In this document: in pieces, positions 24,601 through 33,235 of the stretch | How the letters are laid out: every line of letters starts with the position of its first letter | Numbering within the stretch: position 1 is the first letter of the stretch | Source of the DNA: Hymenobacter jeollabukensis | GTDB taxonomy: Bacteria; Bacteroidota; Bacteroidia; Cytophagales; Hymenobacteraceae | DNA: 64,000 nt | NCBI RefSeq assembly: GCF_005771675.1 | Contig: NZ_VAJM01000002.1 | Coordinates: forward strand, 682,001 to 746,000 | Reading direction: 5' to 3' | Translations under genes and position numbers: made by a program | Notes under the pieces: model-generated | The model's input: only the letters and a program-made list of their open reading frames with translations | Told to the model about the DNA's origin: nothing | Databases searched by the model: none

Positions 24601-27567
24601 GTGACGCTGACCGGCGCCAACCTGATGGGGGCTACGGCCGTGAGCTTCAACGGCACCGCGGCGTCGGGCTTTACCGTGGATACCACCGGTACCCACCTGA
24701 CCGTGACGGTTCCGAATGGGGCCACGACCGGACCGATTTCGGTGACGACGCCCCAGGGCACGGGCACCAGCACCAGCAACTTCACCGTTACCGGGCAGGG
24801 CCCGGTCGTCAGCTCGTTTGCCCCGACTTTCGCCAAGAGCGGGCAGACCGTCACCATCACCGGCGTTAACCTGACGGGGGCCACGGCGGTGCGCTTCAGC
24901 GGCGTGAGCCAGCCCTCGTTTACGGTGAATGCCGCCGGCACGCAGCTGACGGCCACGGTTCCGTTCGCCAACACGTCCGCGTCGCCGGACCTGCCGTCGG
25001 GCCTGGTGCAGGTGGTGACGCCGGCGGGCACGGCCACGTCGGCCACCGCGCTGCGCCTGCTGGCCGTGACGGCGGCCACGGTGGGCGCCAGCGCCTATCC
25101 CGGCGGGTTGACGGGCGACAACGCCACCATTAGCGGCTCGGGTTTCACCGGGGCCACGGTGGCCTACGTGCTAAACTCCCTGACCTACCCCGTGGTGTAC
25201 ACGGTGGTTAGCGAAACCCAGATTACCGCCACGGTGCCCGATCTGAGCGGCGTGTCGGCCTTGTCGGGCAACGGCGGGTTCGTCGTGACGAACACGCCCG
25301 GGCTGAGCGGGGCCAACTTCGAAGTGCTGAGCCCGGTTATCAGCTCCCTGTCGCCGAGCAGCGGCCCGGCGGGCACGGTGGTGACGGTGACCGGCTTCAA
25401 CTTCCAGCGCACCGACCCGCGCTCGGGCTTCCCGATACCGGCGCAGATTACGGGCGTGACCTTCAACGGCGTACCGGGCACCAGCTTTCAGTTGCTGAGC
25501 CCCACCCAAGCCCGGGTGACGGTGCCTGCGGGTGCCGGCACCGGGTATGTGCGTCCAGTCGGCGGGCCGCTGCAGGAAGGCAGCTCGCGCGGTCTGGCCT
25601 TCACGGTGGCGACGCCGACCACGGCCAACGTGTGGACCGGCGCGACTTCCACCGCGTGGACGGCGGCGTCGAACTGGAGCCTGGGCACGGTGCCGGGTAC
25701 TACCAACGACGTGGTTATCCCGGCCGGCGCCGCGCGCTACCCGGTGGTAAGCACGACGCAACCGGCCGTGGCTTCCGTATCGGTCGCCGCGGGGGCCTCG
25801 CTGAGCTTGTCGAACGGCACCCTGCAGGTGCTCGGCGCGCTGACCAACAACGGCACCATCACCCAAGCCAGCGGCTTGCTGGAAGTGCAGGCCAATGTGG
25901 TCAACAACGGCAGCTACACCACCACGGGCCAGGCCCCCCTACGTCTTGCCTCGACGACCACGGCCCAGCTGCTGGGCGGCTCCGGCACCACGCAGCTGTT
26001 CAGCCTACTGGTGGGCACTCCCGGGGCCACGCTGACCGGCCCGGTACAGGTGCGCGGCGTGGTGAGTCTGACGAGCGGCAACCTGGCGTCGAACGGCAAC
26101 CTCACCCTCGTGTCGGATGCCCAGAACACGGGCATGGTGGCCAACCTGGGCAGCGGCGTCGTGACCGGCAACGTGACGGTGCAGCGCTACCTCAGCCCCG
26201 CGCTGAATGCGGGCCCGGGGTACCGGCACTTCAGCAGCCCGGTGGCCTCGGGCGCCACGGTGGCCGATTTGGCCGCCCCCGCTACCACGCCCGTGGTGAA
26301 TCCGGCCTACAACTCGGCGCCGAACCCCTACGCCGTAACCCCGTTCCCGACGGTGTTTCAGTACAACGAGCAGCGCCTGACGGGCAGCGGGACCACGGCC
26401 GATTTCGACTACGGCTGGGAGTCGCCGGCCGCTACCAGCAGCCCGCTGACCGTAGGCCGGGGCTACACGTCGAATCTGAGCCCGACGACCGTGGACTTCA
26501 CCGGTCCGCTGAACAACGGCGCCGTGCCGGTGACCCTGACGCGCGGCGGCACCGCGGCTTCGGGCTGGCAGCTGCTGGGCAACCCCTACCCCTCGCCGCT
26601 CAACTGGGACAACCTGGTGCGCCCGGCCGGCGTGGACAACGCCTTGTACGTGTACCGTTCCAGCGGGCAGTATACGGGCAGCTACGTGAGTTACGTCAAC
26701 GGCGTGGGCCCGGCGGGCGCCAACATTGTGGCCATGGCGCAGGGCTTCTTTGCCCGGGTCACGACGGGTACAAGCGCAGCTACGCTCACCTTCACCAACG
26801 CCGCGCGCGAAGCCAGCTACCTGAACCCGGCCGTGTACCGCACGCAGGAAACCCGGCCGTTGCTGGCGTTGGGGCTGCGGCGCACTGGCAGCAGTGCTCC
26901 GGCCGAGGCCGATGCGTTCTACTGCTACCAGGAAGCCGGCGCTACGCCGGGCTTCGATTCCCGTTTCGACGCGCTGAAAATGCAGCTCAACGGCGGCCAG
27001 CAGCCCACGCTCTACCAACAGGATGGCGCCAACGGCTTTGCCATCCAGGGCTTGCCCACCGGCAGCCAGCCGTTTGACCTGACGCTGGCGGTGAATGCCC
27101 CGCAGGCCGGTTCCTACACGTTTGCGCCCGAGCAGCTGGTGAACTTCCCGGCCACCAGCCAGCTGCTCCTGGAGGACCGCCTGACCGGCACCTGGCACGA
27201 CCTGCGCCAGGGCGCCTACACCGCGCAGCTGGCGCAGGGCTTGAGCACCGTCCGCTTTGTGCTGCACCTCAACGCCAGCCGGCCGCTGGCCACCGCGGCG
27301 CACCAGCTGGCTGGTGCCACCTTGCAGGTATACCCGAACCCGGCCACCGGCACGAGCGTGACTCTGGTCGCCGCGGGCCTGCCCGCCGGCAGCGCCGAGC
27401 TGCGCTTGGTCAATGCGCTGGGCCAGGTAGTGCAGACCCAGCCCCTGACTCTGCGCGGCCCACTGCTGGAGCAGCCGTTGGCAGTAGACAAGCTTCCGGT
27501 GGGGGTGTACACCGTGCAGTTGCGCACCAGCGCTGGTACGCTCACCCGCAAATTGGTGCTGCACTAA
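21628..27567 (+). CDS. giant secreted repeat protein with type IX sorting domain
   Basis: The product has 1979 residues. After a signal peptide (to about residue 32) come SBBP-like propeller repeats (GVDAAGNSYVVGAFSG, VADDAGNVYLATAQ) to about 490. Two PKD/Ig-like domains (TANAGADQSACSGG) reach about 670. Several IPT/TIG domains follow (TSFSPAYVKPGDAITISGQN; SSLSPSSGPAGTVVTVTGFN) to about 1320. A domain with WTGATSTAWTAASNWSLGTV and a long beta region come next. A type IX sorting domain (LQVYPNPATGTSV ... GVYTVQLRTSAG) ends the protein. It should be exported by the Por/type IX system and anchored at the cell surface; an adhesin role is likely but unproven. Confidence 0.93.
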   Translation: MGIFTGQNHLATFKWWSFVWLLLCNGLVTQAQSWQWAHTAAGQSNSSDMGVDAAGNSYVVGAFSGTGASTMSFGNNVTLTSTGGSDMYIVRYDPAGLPLWAGLIDFDRLVTMAGPAVTADGSGGAYVSGPLPNGVTVTFGSQSVTGNTANDSYLVKYSGSGAVQWVQKLHASGTDIVADTGGNLYLSGNFPNVTDDNWATVTKFSSTGSVLWVSRPSANNTNGNRYCATSTSKITLDKVGNVWATGVFSNTTTLSGATIGWGSSLSNNFSSSSTYGTPNKFVVKIGASDGVATLAYITEQPTTSPPDYTRDIGIVADDAGNVYLATAQSNNGTYAVSIGTGSAATPLAIQEGTTGGYVARFNSSGTLEWVKVTTTASTATGNCTMSGLALATGGDIYSSGYFSGTVSIAGNSRTSVLDPGSRPSDDGFLTRYSATGAVVSLQILAGLNASNQSSQDVIRNLGVDASGSLYVAGGYAYQLNVGTLTLPDLSTLSNFVAKYGVSCSQPTANAGADQSACSGGSVTLGGAAAQTGVNYSWSVSPSIAGFSSSQAQPTVALPTVTANTQYVFTLTATDAQTSVCTASDAVTVTVAPAPATPNATASPSSIAQGQSTTLSVSNVQSGVSYSWSGPGLQTTTGSSVTATPPSTGTAQYTVTATNASNCTASGQVGVSVAAAPVLTSFSPAYVKPGDAITISGQNLQGLTQLTFNGAPQPTFTVSSDGTQITTTVPGPDYQLNGTSRPVTTGLVRATTPAGTATSPTKLRIFNVIGYYDSSRGYNFPAVQSSTFTYPINNGDQIYLKGSGFLGATGASFRGLIGCGSVSSFAASPVVLNDSMLYVVFQYNLAGFGYPSVSASITTSVGTLAPYGAPGNNFFFNLLINTPYASCLSPTSGPAGTRVTVSGNWSISAGQGATGITFNGVPGLNFAANSNGVQQTATADVPPGLSAGTVTVQVQGNFGFGGSTYLRLPFTVTAQPSIASFTPPSGPTNLTTVTLTGANLMGATAVSFNGTAASGFTVDTTGTHLTVTVPNGATTGPISVTTPQGTGTSTSNFTVTGQGPVVSSFAPTFAKSGQTVTITGVNLTGATAVRFSGVSQPSFTVNAAGTQLTATVPFANTSASPDLPSGLVQVVTPAGTATSATALRLLAVTAATVGASAYPGGLTGDNATISGSGFTGATVAYVLNSLTYPVVYTVVSETQITATVPDLSGVSALSGNGGFVVTNTPGLSGANFEVLSPVISSLSPSSGPAGTVVTVTGFNFQRTDPRSGFPIPAQITGVTFNGVPGTSFQLLSPTQARVTVPAGAGTGYVRPVGGPLQEGSSRGLAFTVATPTTANVWTGATSTAWTAASNWSLGTVPGTTNDVVIPAGAARYPVVSTTQPAVASVSVAAGASLSLSNGTLQVLGALTNNGTITQASGLLEVQANVVNNGSYTTTGQAPLRLASTTTAQLLGGSGTTQLFSLLVGTPGATLTGPVQVRGVVSLTSGNLASNGNLTLVSDAQNTGMVANLGSGVVTGNVTVQRYLSPALNAGPGYRHFSSPVASGATVADLAAPATTPVVNPAYNSAPNPYAVTPFPTVFQYNEQRLTGSGTTADFDYGWESPAATSSPLTVGRGYTSNLSPTTVDFTGPLNNGAVPVTLTRGGTAASGWQLLGNPYPSPLNWDNLVRPAGVDNALYVYRSSGQYTGSYVSYVNGVGPAGANIVAMAQGFFARVTTGTSAATLTFTNAAREASYLNPAVYRTQETRPLLALGLRRTGSSAPAEADAFYCYQEAGATPGFDSRFDALKMQLNGGQQPTLYQQDGANGFAIQGLPTGSQPFDLTLAVNAPQAGSYTFAPEQLVNFPATSQLLLEDRLTGTWHDLRQGAYTAQLAQGLSTVRFVLHLNASRPLATAAHQLAGATLQVYPNPATGTSVTLVAAGLPAGSAELRLVNALGQVVQTQPLTLRGPLLEQPLAVDKLPVGVYTVQLRTSAGTLTRKLVLH

Positions 27568-27713
27568 CCCACTGAACCCCGCGAGCAACTTGCTTTCGCT
27601 CATCAATCCACCGTTGGCCGCCGCCAAGCAATACCTTTCCGGGCTCGGTGGCCCTGTCGCCTCAGCGGTTTTCCGTCAACAAGGGCTCGACAGCTAAAAG
27701 CTCGGTGGTTCTG

Positions 27714-27757
27714 ACGCACAACGCCCCTGCTTCGCGCGAAGCAGGGGCGTTGTGCGT
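27714..27757. terminator. perfect hairpin after the giant secreted-protein gene
   Basis: 21-bp perfect arms 27714-27734 and 27737-27757 (ACGCACAACGCCCCTGCTTCG), two-base centre. It lies 147 bases after the stop. No T-run follows, so it could be a palindromic repeat instead. The rest of 27568-28008 shows nothing else. Confidence 0.6.
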
Positions 27758-28008
27758 TATGGGATGTGGTCGTGATGCAAGGCCGTAGCCTGATGCGAGC
27801 AACGTTTAGCGATACCTTGTTCATCTGAACACTCTCGGCCGTAAAGTTGAACGGCCGTGGGTGGCTGTTGCAGAACTCACCCTGCAGAGGTATCGACTGG
27901 AGTTTAGGGCCGCCGGTTGCTGCGCACTCTTGTCAATTGTCCTCCCTACAATGTTGATGGGGCAGCCCGTACGGAGCTGCCGAGCACCGTTTTCCGCTTG
28001 GGGTATTT

Positions 28009-29523
28009 TTACTTCGTTATGAGCTTGGACCGGCGCTTGGCAGGCTTGGGTTGCCCGGCCGCCTTGCGGGCGAATGCCCCGGCGGGCATGGCCGCCAGAA
28101 AGGCTCCGTGGGTTCCGGCGGCTTGCGTGAGGATTCTGCCGCTAAACGCAACCGGCAGTTGAGCCTGCCCGGCCACGTACAGCGTTGTGCCACGCAGCGC
28201 CAAGGCCGTTGCCGCCGCGGGCCCGCCCGTAACCTCGCCGCGCAGCCAGGTCACGCGGCTCGTCGTGTCGGCGTCGAGCACATGCGCCACAAACAACTCC
28301 TGCGCGGTGCTTGGCGCCCGGGTTCGTTTCAGGGTAAGGGCCCCTAGCGCCAGGGAGTCGCTTAGAAACGTACCCGCTACGTACACGTCATGGCCTTTAA
28401 CTAGCAATGCCTGGACTTGCTCCTCATCCGCGCCGCCGAGCTGCTGGGCCCAGGCAAAGCGTCCCTCGTCGCCGGCGGCCACCAGTTTGGTCAGGAATAC
28501 GTCGCCGGTATGTCCGTAGGCGCTGGAACGCAATAGAAAAGGGCCGAACTTCGCTTTTCCGTAAAACTCCCCGGTCAGGTACACCTGGGCGCCTTCAACA
28601 GCCAGCGCCTTGCAGCGCACCACGCTGTTGCCGTAGCCCCCGATGCGTTGCGCCCACATAAACTTGCCTTGCTCCCCTCGGTCGTCGAGCCGGGCCACAA
28701 ACGCGTGCCGGTCTTGGCCCAAGCCGAATGCGCTGCTGCCCGCCTCGGTCTTCGTCAGCAGTACGTTGCCGAACGTGATGGCCGGGGATCTGAATTCGCC
28801 GGCCACGTACACCGCTTCACCGGCTACGGCCAGGGCGCTGGCCGCGCCTCCTATGGGCATGGCCCACTGTACCCGTGCGGTTGCTCCCTCGTCCGTTAGC
28901 TTGGCCACAAACGCATTGTCGTACGCGACCGGGGTCTGCGCCAGGGTGATTTCCGCAAAGGAATTGCCCGTTACGAATAAATCGGCGCCTTGTACCGCCA
29001 GCGCTGCCAGGTAATTATCGCCGGGGCCGCCCCACGGAACAACCCACGTAAAGGCGGCGGTGTTCTGCGTCGGCGTGAGTTTGGCGAGGAAGGAATCTAC
29101 CGTGGTGCCCGTGGGGTCGGTATTGTGCAGGGCGAGGGCTCCGAAGGTCACTACCGGGCTCTGAAAGCGGCCGGCCAGATACAGACTGGTTCCATCGGTA
29201 GCCAGGGCCTGCGCTCCGTCGTCGCCCGCTCCGCCCGCGCGCAGTGCCCACACGAAACGGCTCTGGCCAGGGCTCCACTTGGCCAGGAAAGCGTCTGCTC
29301 CCCCGGCGCTTTGCAACTGCAGGCTGCCCAGGGTCAGATGCCCCTCGAACCGGCCGGCTACATACACATCCCCGGCCGCATCGGTGACCAGCGCTTCAAT
29401 GGCCGGGGCACTTGAGGCGCTGCTGCTATCGGCGAGAAGCGGCACGACTTGCTGCCAGGCTTGCCCTCGCGCCTGCTGCATGGCCATGAAGAGCAATAGG
29501 CCCAAACAGGGTAAAAACTTCAT
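28009..29523 (-). CDS. secreted SBBP-like beta-propeller protein
   Basis: The product has 504 residues. I start at ATG 29523 (MKFLPCLGLLLFMAMQQARG), which places a signal peptide at the N-terminus; the open frame upstream has no such feature. At least eight repeats follow of type VTDAAGDVYVAGRFEGHLTLG, ALATDGTSLYLAGRFQSPVV and ALLVKGHDVYVAGTFLSD, alternating with ...AFLAKWSPGQSRFVWALRAGG. This matches the N-terminal half of the 21628-27567 product, so the two may be related. No sorting domain is present; it ends in a basic tail (KPAKRRSKLITK). Confidence 0.86.
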   Translation of the reverse strand: MKFLPCLGLLLFMAMQQARGQAWQQVVPLLADSSSASSAPAIEALVTDAAGDVYVAGRFEGHLTLGSLQLQSAGGADAFLAKWSPGQSRFVWALRAGGAGDDGAQALATDGTSLYLAGRFQSPVVTFGALALHNTDPTGTTVDSFLAKLTPTQNTAAFTWVVPWGGPGDNYLAALAVQGADLFVTGNSFAEITLAQTPVAYDNAFVAKLTDEGATARVQWAMPIGGAASALAVAGEAVYVAGEFRSPAITFGNVLLTKTEAGSSAFGLGQDRHAFVARLDDRGEQGKFMWAQRIGGYGNSVVRCKALAVEGAQVYLTGEFYGKAKFGPFLLRSSAYGHTGDVFLTKLVAAGDEGRFAWAQQLGGADEEQVQALLVKGHDVYVAGTFLSDSLALGALTLKRTRAPSTAQELFVAHVLDADTTSRVTWLRGEVTGGPAAATALALRGTTLYVAGQAQLPVAFSGRILTQAAGTHGAFLAAMPAGAFARKAAGQPKPAKRRSKLITK

Positions 29524-30026
29524 ACTAGACCTGCAGTTAGCTGATTGATACTTGGTGGACGACGGCCTGTACAAATCCCGCAACGGAATTGATTGGCCCA
29601 TGAGGTTTGCGGGGCGAAATTACTTAGCGACAGAACAGCCTAGAGGCCGTGCTTTAAATCTCTCCTCCATAAAGGCCATCTTTTATCTCTACTCGCTTTG
29701 TTGTATACTCTTTTCATTATCACCTATGATTAAAACCTATAGCTGCTGCTGCCTTGCGCCGAAGGCGTTCAGGTGTTGCGAATCGTTGGATCGTTTTCTC
29801 GTTGGTGCGAAAAGTGCGTCGCTTGTACAGTATGCTGCTAGCTTCGGCTGCGTCGTACTGGCCTTTATGTAGAAGCGCCCACGTGACCACGCATTTCTTG
29901 CCATTCTGGGGCCTTCACGGCTGTTTTAATATCCGTGCCATTCTCTGCTATGCTAGCATTCTTTGTTATAATCCAGCTACGCAAACTAAATCGCTCGTTT
30001 TTCTGAACAAACCCAGAGGTAAACAA
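29524..30026. other. gene-free stretch
   Basis: AT-richer than average, with no credible gene on either strand; frames here lack family features. CTTGTACAG occurs once at 29822 and CCTGTACAAA at about 29567, motifs also seen near the recombinases, but without clear pairing. Confidence 0.4.
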
Positions 30027-30058
30027 AAGCCCCACCGAAATTGCTCCGGTGGGGCTTT
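30027..30058 (-). terminator. terminator of the histidine-phosphatase gene
   Basis: Arms AAAGCCCCACCG (30027-30038) and complement (30047-30058), 8-base loop. On the minus strand it is followed by TTTTGTTT, 42 bases after the stop of the 30100-30648 gene. Confidence 0.8.
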
Positions 30059-30099
30059 GAGTTAACCATAGACTACCGTTCAGGCAGACGCGAACTGAG

Positions 30100-30648
30100 C
30101 TACTGGCCGTATTTGCTGACGACCACAACGGGAGCTGCGCCGTCGACCAGGGTGATTTTGAAGAGGTTGTCGTATTCGGTATCGGGGATATCGGCGAGTG
30201 GCCGCGGGGCGCCCAGCGCTTCAATCTGCGGCAAGACGGTGTTGGAATGGCCTACCACGACCACCGTTTTGCCCCCGTATTGCGTCCGAATCAGCGCCGC
30301 CAGTACGGCCGGCTGGGTAGCATCGTATACCTGGGGCACCAGGTTCGTGGCCGCGGCCAGCGGGGCGAGGGTGGCGCGGGTGCGCCGGAAGTCGGTGGTG
30401 AACAGGGCCGCCGGGACCGGGGTGGCCAGCAGCCGGCTCAATTCCTGGGCTCGCGCCTGGCCCGCCACAGACAACGTGGGGTCGGTCGGATGGGACGCAT
30501 TATCCCGTTCGGCGTGCCGCAACAGGTGCACGGTGGTCACCACGGGCTGGACAGCTGGTGGAGCCGGTTCTTCTGACTTAGAGGAGCAGTTGGGTAGCCC
30601 CAGACAACCCGTCAGAAATAAGACCCAGAGAAACAGGCGCGTGCTCAT
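30100..30648 (-). CDS. histidine-phosphatase superfamily lipoprotein
   Basis: The product has 182 residues, ATG at 30648 (the TTG at 30657 is unlikely). It begins with a lipoprotein-like signal (FLTGCLGLPNCSS; two possible lipobox cysteines). The phosphoglycerate-mutase-like core shows the catalytic LLRHAERD motif at about residue 43 and the second catalytic His in VVGHSNTVLP at about 134, with the linking arginine in TTDFRRTRAT. Secreted members usually dephosphorylate small molecules or act as broad phosphatases; the substrate here is unknown. It is a single-gene unit with its own terminator. Confidence 0.88.
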   Translation of the reverse strand: MSTRLFLWVLFLTGCLGLPNCSSKSEEPAPPAVQPVVTTVHLLRHAERDNASHPTDPTLSVAGQARAQELSRLLATPVPAALFTTDFRRTRATLAPLAAATNLVPQVYDATQPAVLAALIRTQYGGKTVVVVGHSNTVLPQIEALGAPRPLADIPDTEYDNLFKITLVDGAAPVVVVSKYGQ

Positions 30649-30935
30649 AGCGGACAAGGCGGTTGATTGCGTTTAACGTGGCTACCCCAAGTTGAAGAGT
30701 CGTTAGGGCATCGGAAAAGTCGGCTCTGCAGAGCCGACGGCGTGAAGCAGCTGCTCCCTGTTTGCAGCCCTGCTCATGCGGAAACAGATGGTTCCAATGT
30801 ACGGCATACGCGCCGATTTTCGGACCCGACACGCCCCATCTAGGCCCGCCCAGTCGACCCTTGCCAATGCCTGGCCAACGCCGAAGCGCTGACCACGGCC
30901 CAGGTGTTTGCCCGCTACGTTGGCAGCAACCTAGC

Positions 30936-31097
30936 TCAACTGGCCTGGCTGACCAAGGCGGCCAGCCGGTCGAGCACCCGTTGCGCGGCGGCGGTGAACG
31001 GGCGCGGCCGGCGGTCGATGAGGCAACGCGTGCCCCGGGGGCGCGGGTCGGGCAGGCGCAGCCGCGACCCGGCGTAGCAACGCTGCTCGTTGGCTTC
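30936..31097 (-). pseudogene. GAF-domain remnant
   Basis: The minus-strand frame ending at 30936 contains CYAGSRLRLPDPRPRGTRCL followed by IDRRPRPFTAAAQRVLDRLA. This matches the C-terminal strand-helix unit of GAF sensor domains (typically YAGxPL...GTLCVIDxxPRxLT...). Nothing coherent continues upstream or downstream, so it is a broken fragment about 50 residues long. The remainder of 30649-31260 is unassigned, apart from a 20-bp palindrome at 30719-30738. Confidence 0.5.
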
Positions 31098-31260
31098 TGC
31101 GGCGTGCCGGGCCTTCACGCGGCAGCCCCTGCCTGGCCTGTCAAGAGCGCTACGCTGACCAGCAGGTTGATACGCTTGGCCCCCGTGAAGATGCGTAGGA
31201 GGTAAAACGCCGAGGCCGCGTGGCACGTTAGACCACGAAACGCCCGTATACCTTCCTCCC

Positions 31261-32019
31261 ATGCCTGCCCTCCTTGGCACCCTGCGCACGGGCACCAGCG
31301 GCATCGTCGTGCGGGGCCCCAAGGCCACCTTTCCGGAGGCCTATCAGGCCACGAGCCGCCTCACCTACTATGCCACCCTGTTTAACTCGGTGGAGGTTAA
31401 CAGCACCTTCTACCGCATCCCCCAGCCCAAAACGTTTGCGGCCTGGGCCGCGGAAACCGGCCCTGCGTTTGCCTTTACCCTCAAGCTGTGGCGCGATATT
31501 ACGCACGCCAAGAATCTTGCCGAGGACCTCTCCGGCATTGCCCGCTTTCTAGAGGCCGCACGGGCGTTGGGCCCCAAAAAGGGATGCCTGCTCATTCAGT
31601 TCCCGCCCAGCAACACCATTCGTCAGCTACACGCGGTCAGTGCCCTCTTGACTGCGCTTGCCGCAGCAGACCCTGCCCGCGAGTGGCGCAAAGCGGTGGA
31701 GTTTCGCCACCCCAGCTGGTATGCCGGGGATGCGTTTGAGATGCTGGACCACCACGGCGCCAGCCTCGTGCTGCACGATAAAGGCCCCGCCCGAAACGCC
31801 CGGCTCAACGAGGGGGCCGACTTTGTCTATATGCGCTTCCACGGCCCGCAGGGCAACTACCAAGCGTCCTACGAGCGCGACTTTCTGCACGACCAGGCCG
31901 AGGTGATACACGACTACCTCCGCGAGGGGAAAGACGTGTATGCCTACTTCAACAATACCATGGGCGCCGCGTTTGACAATGCCCAAGACCTGTACCGGCT
32001 GGTAGCTCAGCGGGCATGA
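31261..32019 (+). CDS. DUF72 family protein (YecE-like)
   Basis: The product has 252 residues. Its features are typical of DUF72: TGTSG near the start, YYATLFNSVEVNSTFYRIPQ, FAFTLKLWRDITHAKNL, GCLLIQFPPS, and VYMRFHGPQGNYQASY followed by VYAYFNNTMGAAFDNAQ. The family forms a TIM-barrel-like fold of unknown biochemical function. The length is normal and no catalytic assignment is possible. It converges with the MBL-hydrolase gene at 32285-33145, with a palindrome and a terminator in the gap. Confidence 0.92.
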   Translation: MPALLGTLRTGTSGIVVRGPKATFPEAYQATSRLTYYATLFNSVEVNSTFYRIPQPKTFAAWAAETGPAFAFTLKLWRDITHAKNLAEDLSGIARFLEAARALGPKKGCLLIQFPPSNTIRQLHAVSALLTALAAADPAREWRKAVEFRHPSWYAGDAFEMLDHHGASLVLHDKGPARNARLNEGADFVYMRFHGPQGNYQASYERDFLHDQAEVIHDYLREGKDVYAYFNNTMGAAFDNAQDLYRLVAQRA

Positions 32020-32140
32020 GCCGTACGACGCGCGTCCGGGGCAGGGGGCGCCGGTGTCCAGGGCCAGGTCGTGTTTAACCACGGTGCGGGCCTACCTGGG
32101 TAAACCCTCCTTTCGCCAGAAAGAAGTTAACCAAATCCAC

Positions 32141-32170
32141 CGTTATTATGAACACATGTTCATAATAACG
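32141..32170. promoter_or_regulatory. perfect AT-rich 30-bp palindrome
   Basis: Arms CGTTATTATGAACA (32141-32154) and its exact complement (32157-32170) around CA. The core ATGAACACATGTTCAT resembles a dimeric repressor site, yet it lies between the ends of two convergent genes rather than at a promoter. It could equally be a transcript-end hairpin for the DUF72 gene. Confidence 0.5.
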
Positions 32171-32200
32171 GTCGTATAGCTGTACATTGTTCAGGTAAAC

Positions 32201-32240
32201 AAAGGCCCCGTCTGTCAACAGCAAACGGGGCCTTCGTTTT
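32201..32240. terminator. terminator between convergent genes
   Basis: Arms AAAGGCCCCGT (32201-32211) and ACGGGGCCTT (32225-32234), followed by CGTTTT on the plus strand and by TTTGTTT on the minus strand. It serves the DUF72 gene, the MBL-hydrolase gene, or both. Confidence 0.8.
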
Positions 32241-32284
32241 ATACAGCCTGCTCTAAAAGCAATCTTCAAAAACGACTGCCCTGA

Positions 32285-33145
32285 CTACAGCCACTGGCGG
32301 GGAATGAGGCGGAACCCAGTGCCGTCTTTTTCCACATAGTGTAGGCAGGGATACTCGAAGTGGGCACCGGCCAGCAGCAAGCGGCGGTCAGCGGCCTGTT
32401 GCAGGGTGCGGATGCGCGTCTGCACGGCCAGCGCATGGTCGACGTCGGTAGCGAAGCCTACTTGGGGCAAGGCCGCCTGAACGGCCGGTAGGTTGAGCAC
32501 ATCGGCGCAGAACAGCAGCTCCTCATCGGCCGACTGCAGCCGGAAGCCCGTCTGTCCCGGGGTGTGGCCCGGCAAGGGCACCGGGGTGATGCCCGGCAGC
32601 AGCTCGGGGCCGGCGGCGCGCAGGGGCTCGTAGGGCTGCAGGGCCAGCCGGGCGTAGGCGGCGTTCTGCTGGTCGTACTCGCTCAGGTCCGCGTTGTCGA
32701 ACCAGTAGGCCGCTTCGGTTTCGGACACCCACACCCGGGCGTTGGGAAAGGCTTTCTGCCCGTGTTCGTCCAGCAAGCCGTAGTAATGGTCGCCGTGCAG
32801 GTGGGTCAGCAGAATGAAGCCGATGTCGGCGGGCTGCACGCCGATAAAGGCCAGGGCCTCGCGCAGGCGGCCCTGGATAGCGGGAGCCATTTTGGCACCC
32901 ATACCCGTGTCAATCAGCACCGGGGCGTGGTCGTCGGACTGAATGAGAAACACGTTGGTGGTCAGGGCCGCCGGGGTCGAGCGAAAGGCGCGCTGGAGCT
33001 GCAGCTGCAGGCCGCCCTCGGGCACGTGGGTGAAGTAAGGATCGGCGTCCGGAAAGCGGCTGTCGTTGAGCACCGTCACCAGCTTCCGGCCGATGGGCCA
33101 TTGCAGCACCGCCGGCAGGGTGGCAAGTGGGGGTTGTTGTTCCAT
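32285..33145 (-). CDS. MBL-fold metallo-hydrolase
   Basis: The product has 286 residues, ATG at 33145. The metallo-beta-lactamase metal-binding motif HxHxDH is clear: LLTHLHGDHYYGLLD, at about residue 110. Later ligands appear as LPGHTPGQTGF and LLAGAHFEYPC. There is no signal peptide. The fold covers lactonases, glyoxalases and phosphodiesterases; the N-terminal layout (VFLIQSDDHAPVLIDTGMGA) is like quorum-quenching lactonase relatives, but the substrate is not determinable. It is divergent from an HxlR regulator with 90 bases between, so it is the probable regulatory target. Confidence 0.9.
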   Translation of the reverse strand: MEQQPPLATLPAVLQWPIGRKLVTVLNDSRFPDADPYFTHVPEGGLQLQLQRAFRSTPAALTTNVFLIQSDDHAPVLIDTGMGAKMAPAIQGRLREALAFIGVQPADIGFILLTHLHGDHYYGLLDEHGQKAFPNARVWVSETEAAYWFDNADLSEYDQQNAAYARLALQPYEPLRAAGPELLPGITPVPLPGHTPGQTGFRLQSADEELLFCADVLNLPAVQAALPQVGFATDVDHALAVQTRIRTLQQAADRRLLLAGAHFEYPCLHYVEKDGTGFRLIPRQWL

Positions 33146-33199
33146 GTTTGTGGGGTTGATGGAACAAACGTAGAGCGGGCCAGTTACCCAGAAAAGAAG

Positions 33200-33213
33200 G
33201 CACTTTGTAGTGC
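33200..33213. promoter_or_regulatory. candidate HxlR operator
   Basis: Inverted repeat GCACT-TTGT-AGTGC in the 90-base gap between the divergent MBL hydrolase and HxlR genes. Its position fits a site where the regulator controls both genes. Inferred from location and symmetry only. Confidence 0.45.
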
Positions 33214-33235
33214 TTTACGCACCCAAAAGTGAAAA

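Noticed and set aside
30041-30676. 211-codon plus-strand frame over the histidine-phosphatase gene
   Set aside because: Antisense to a gene with two clear catalytic motifs.
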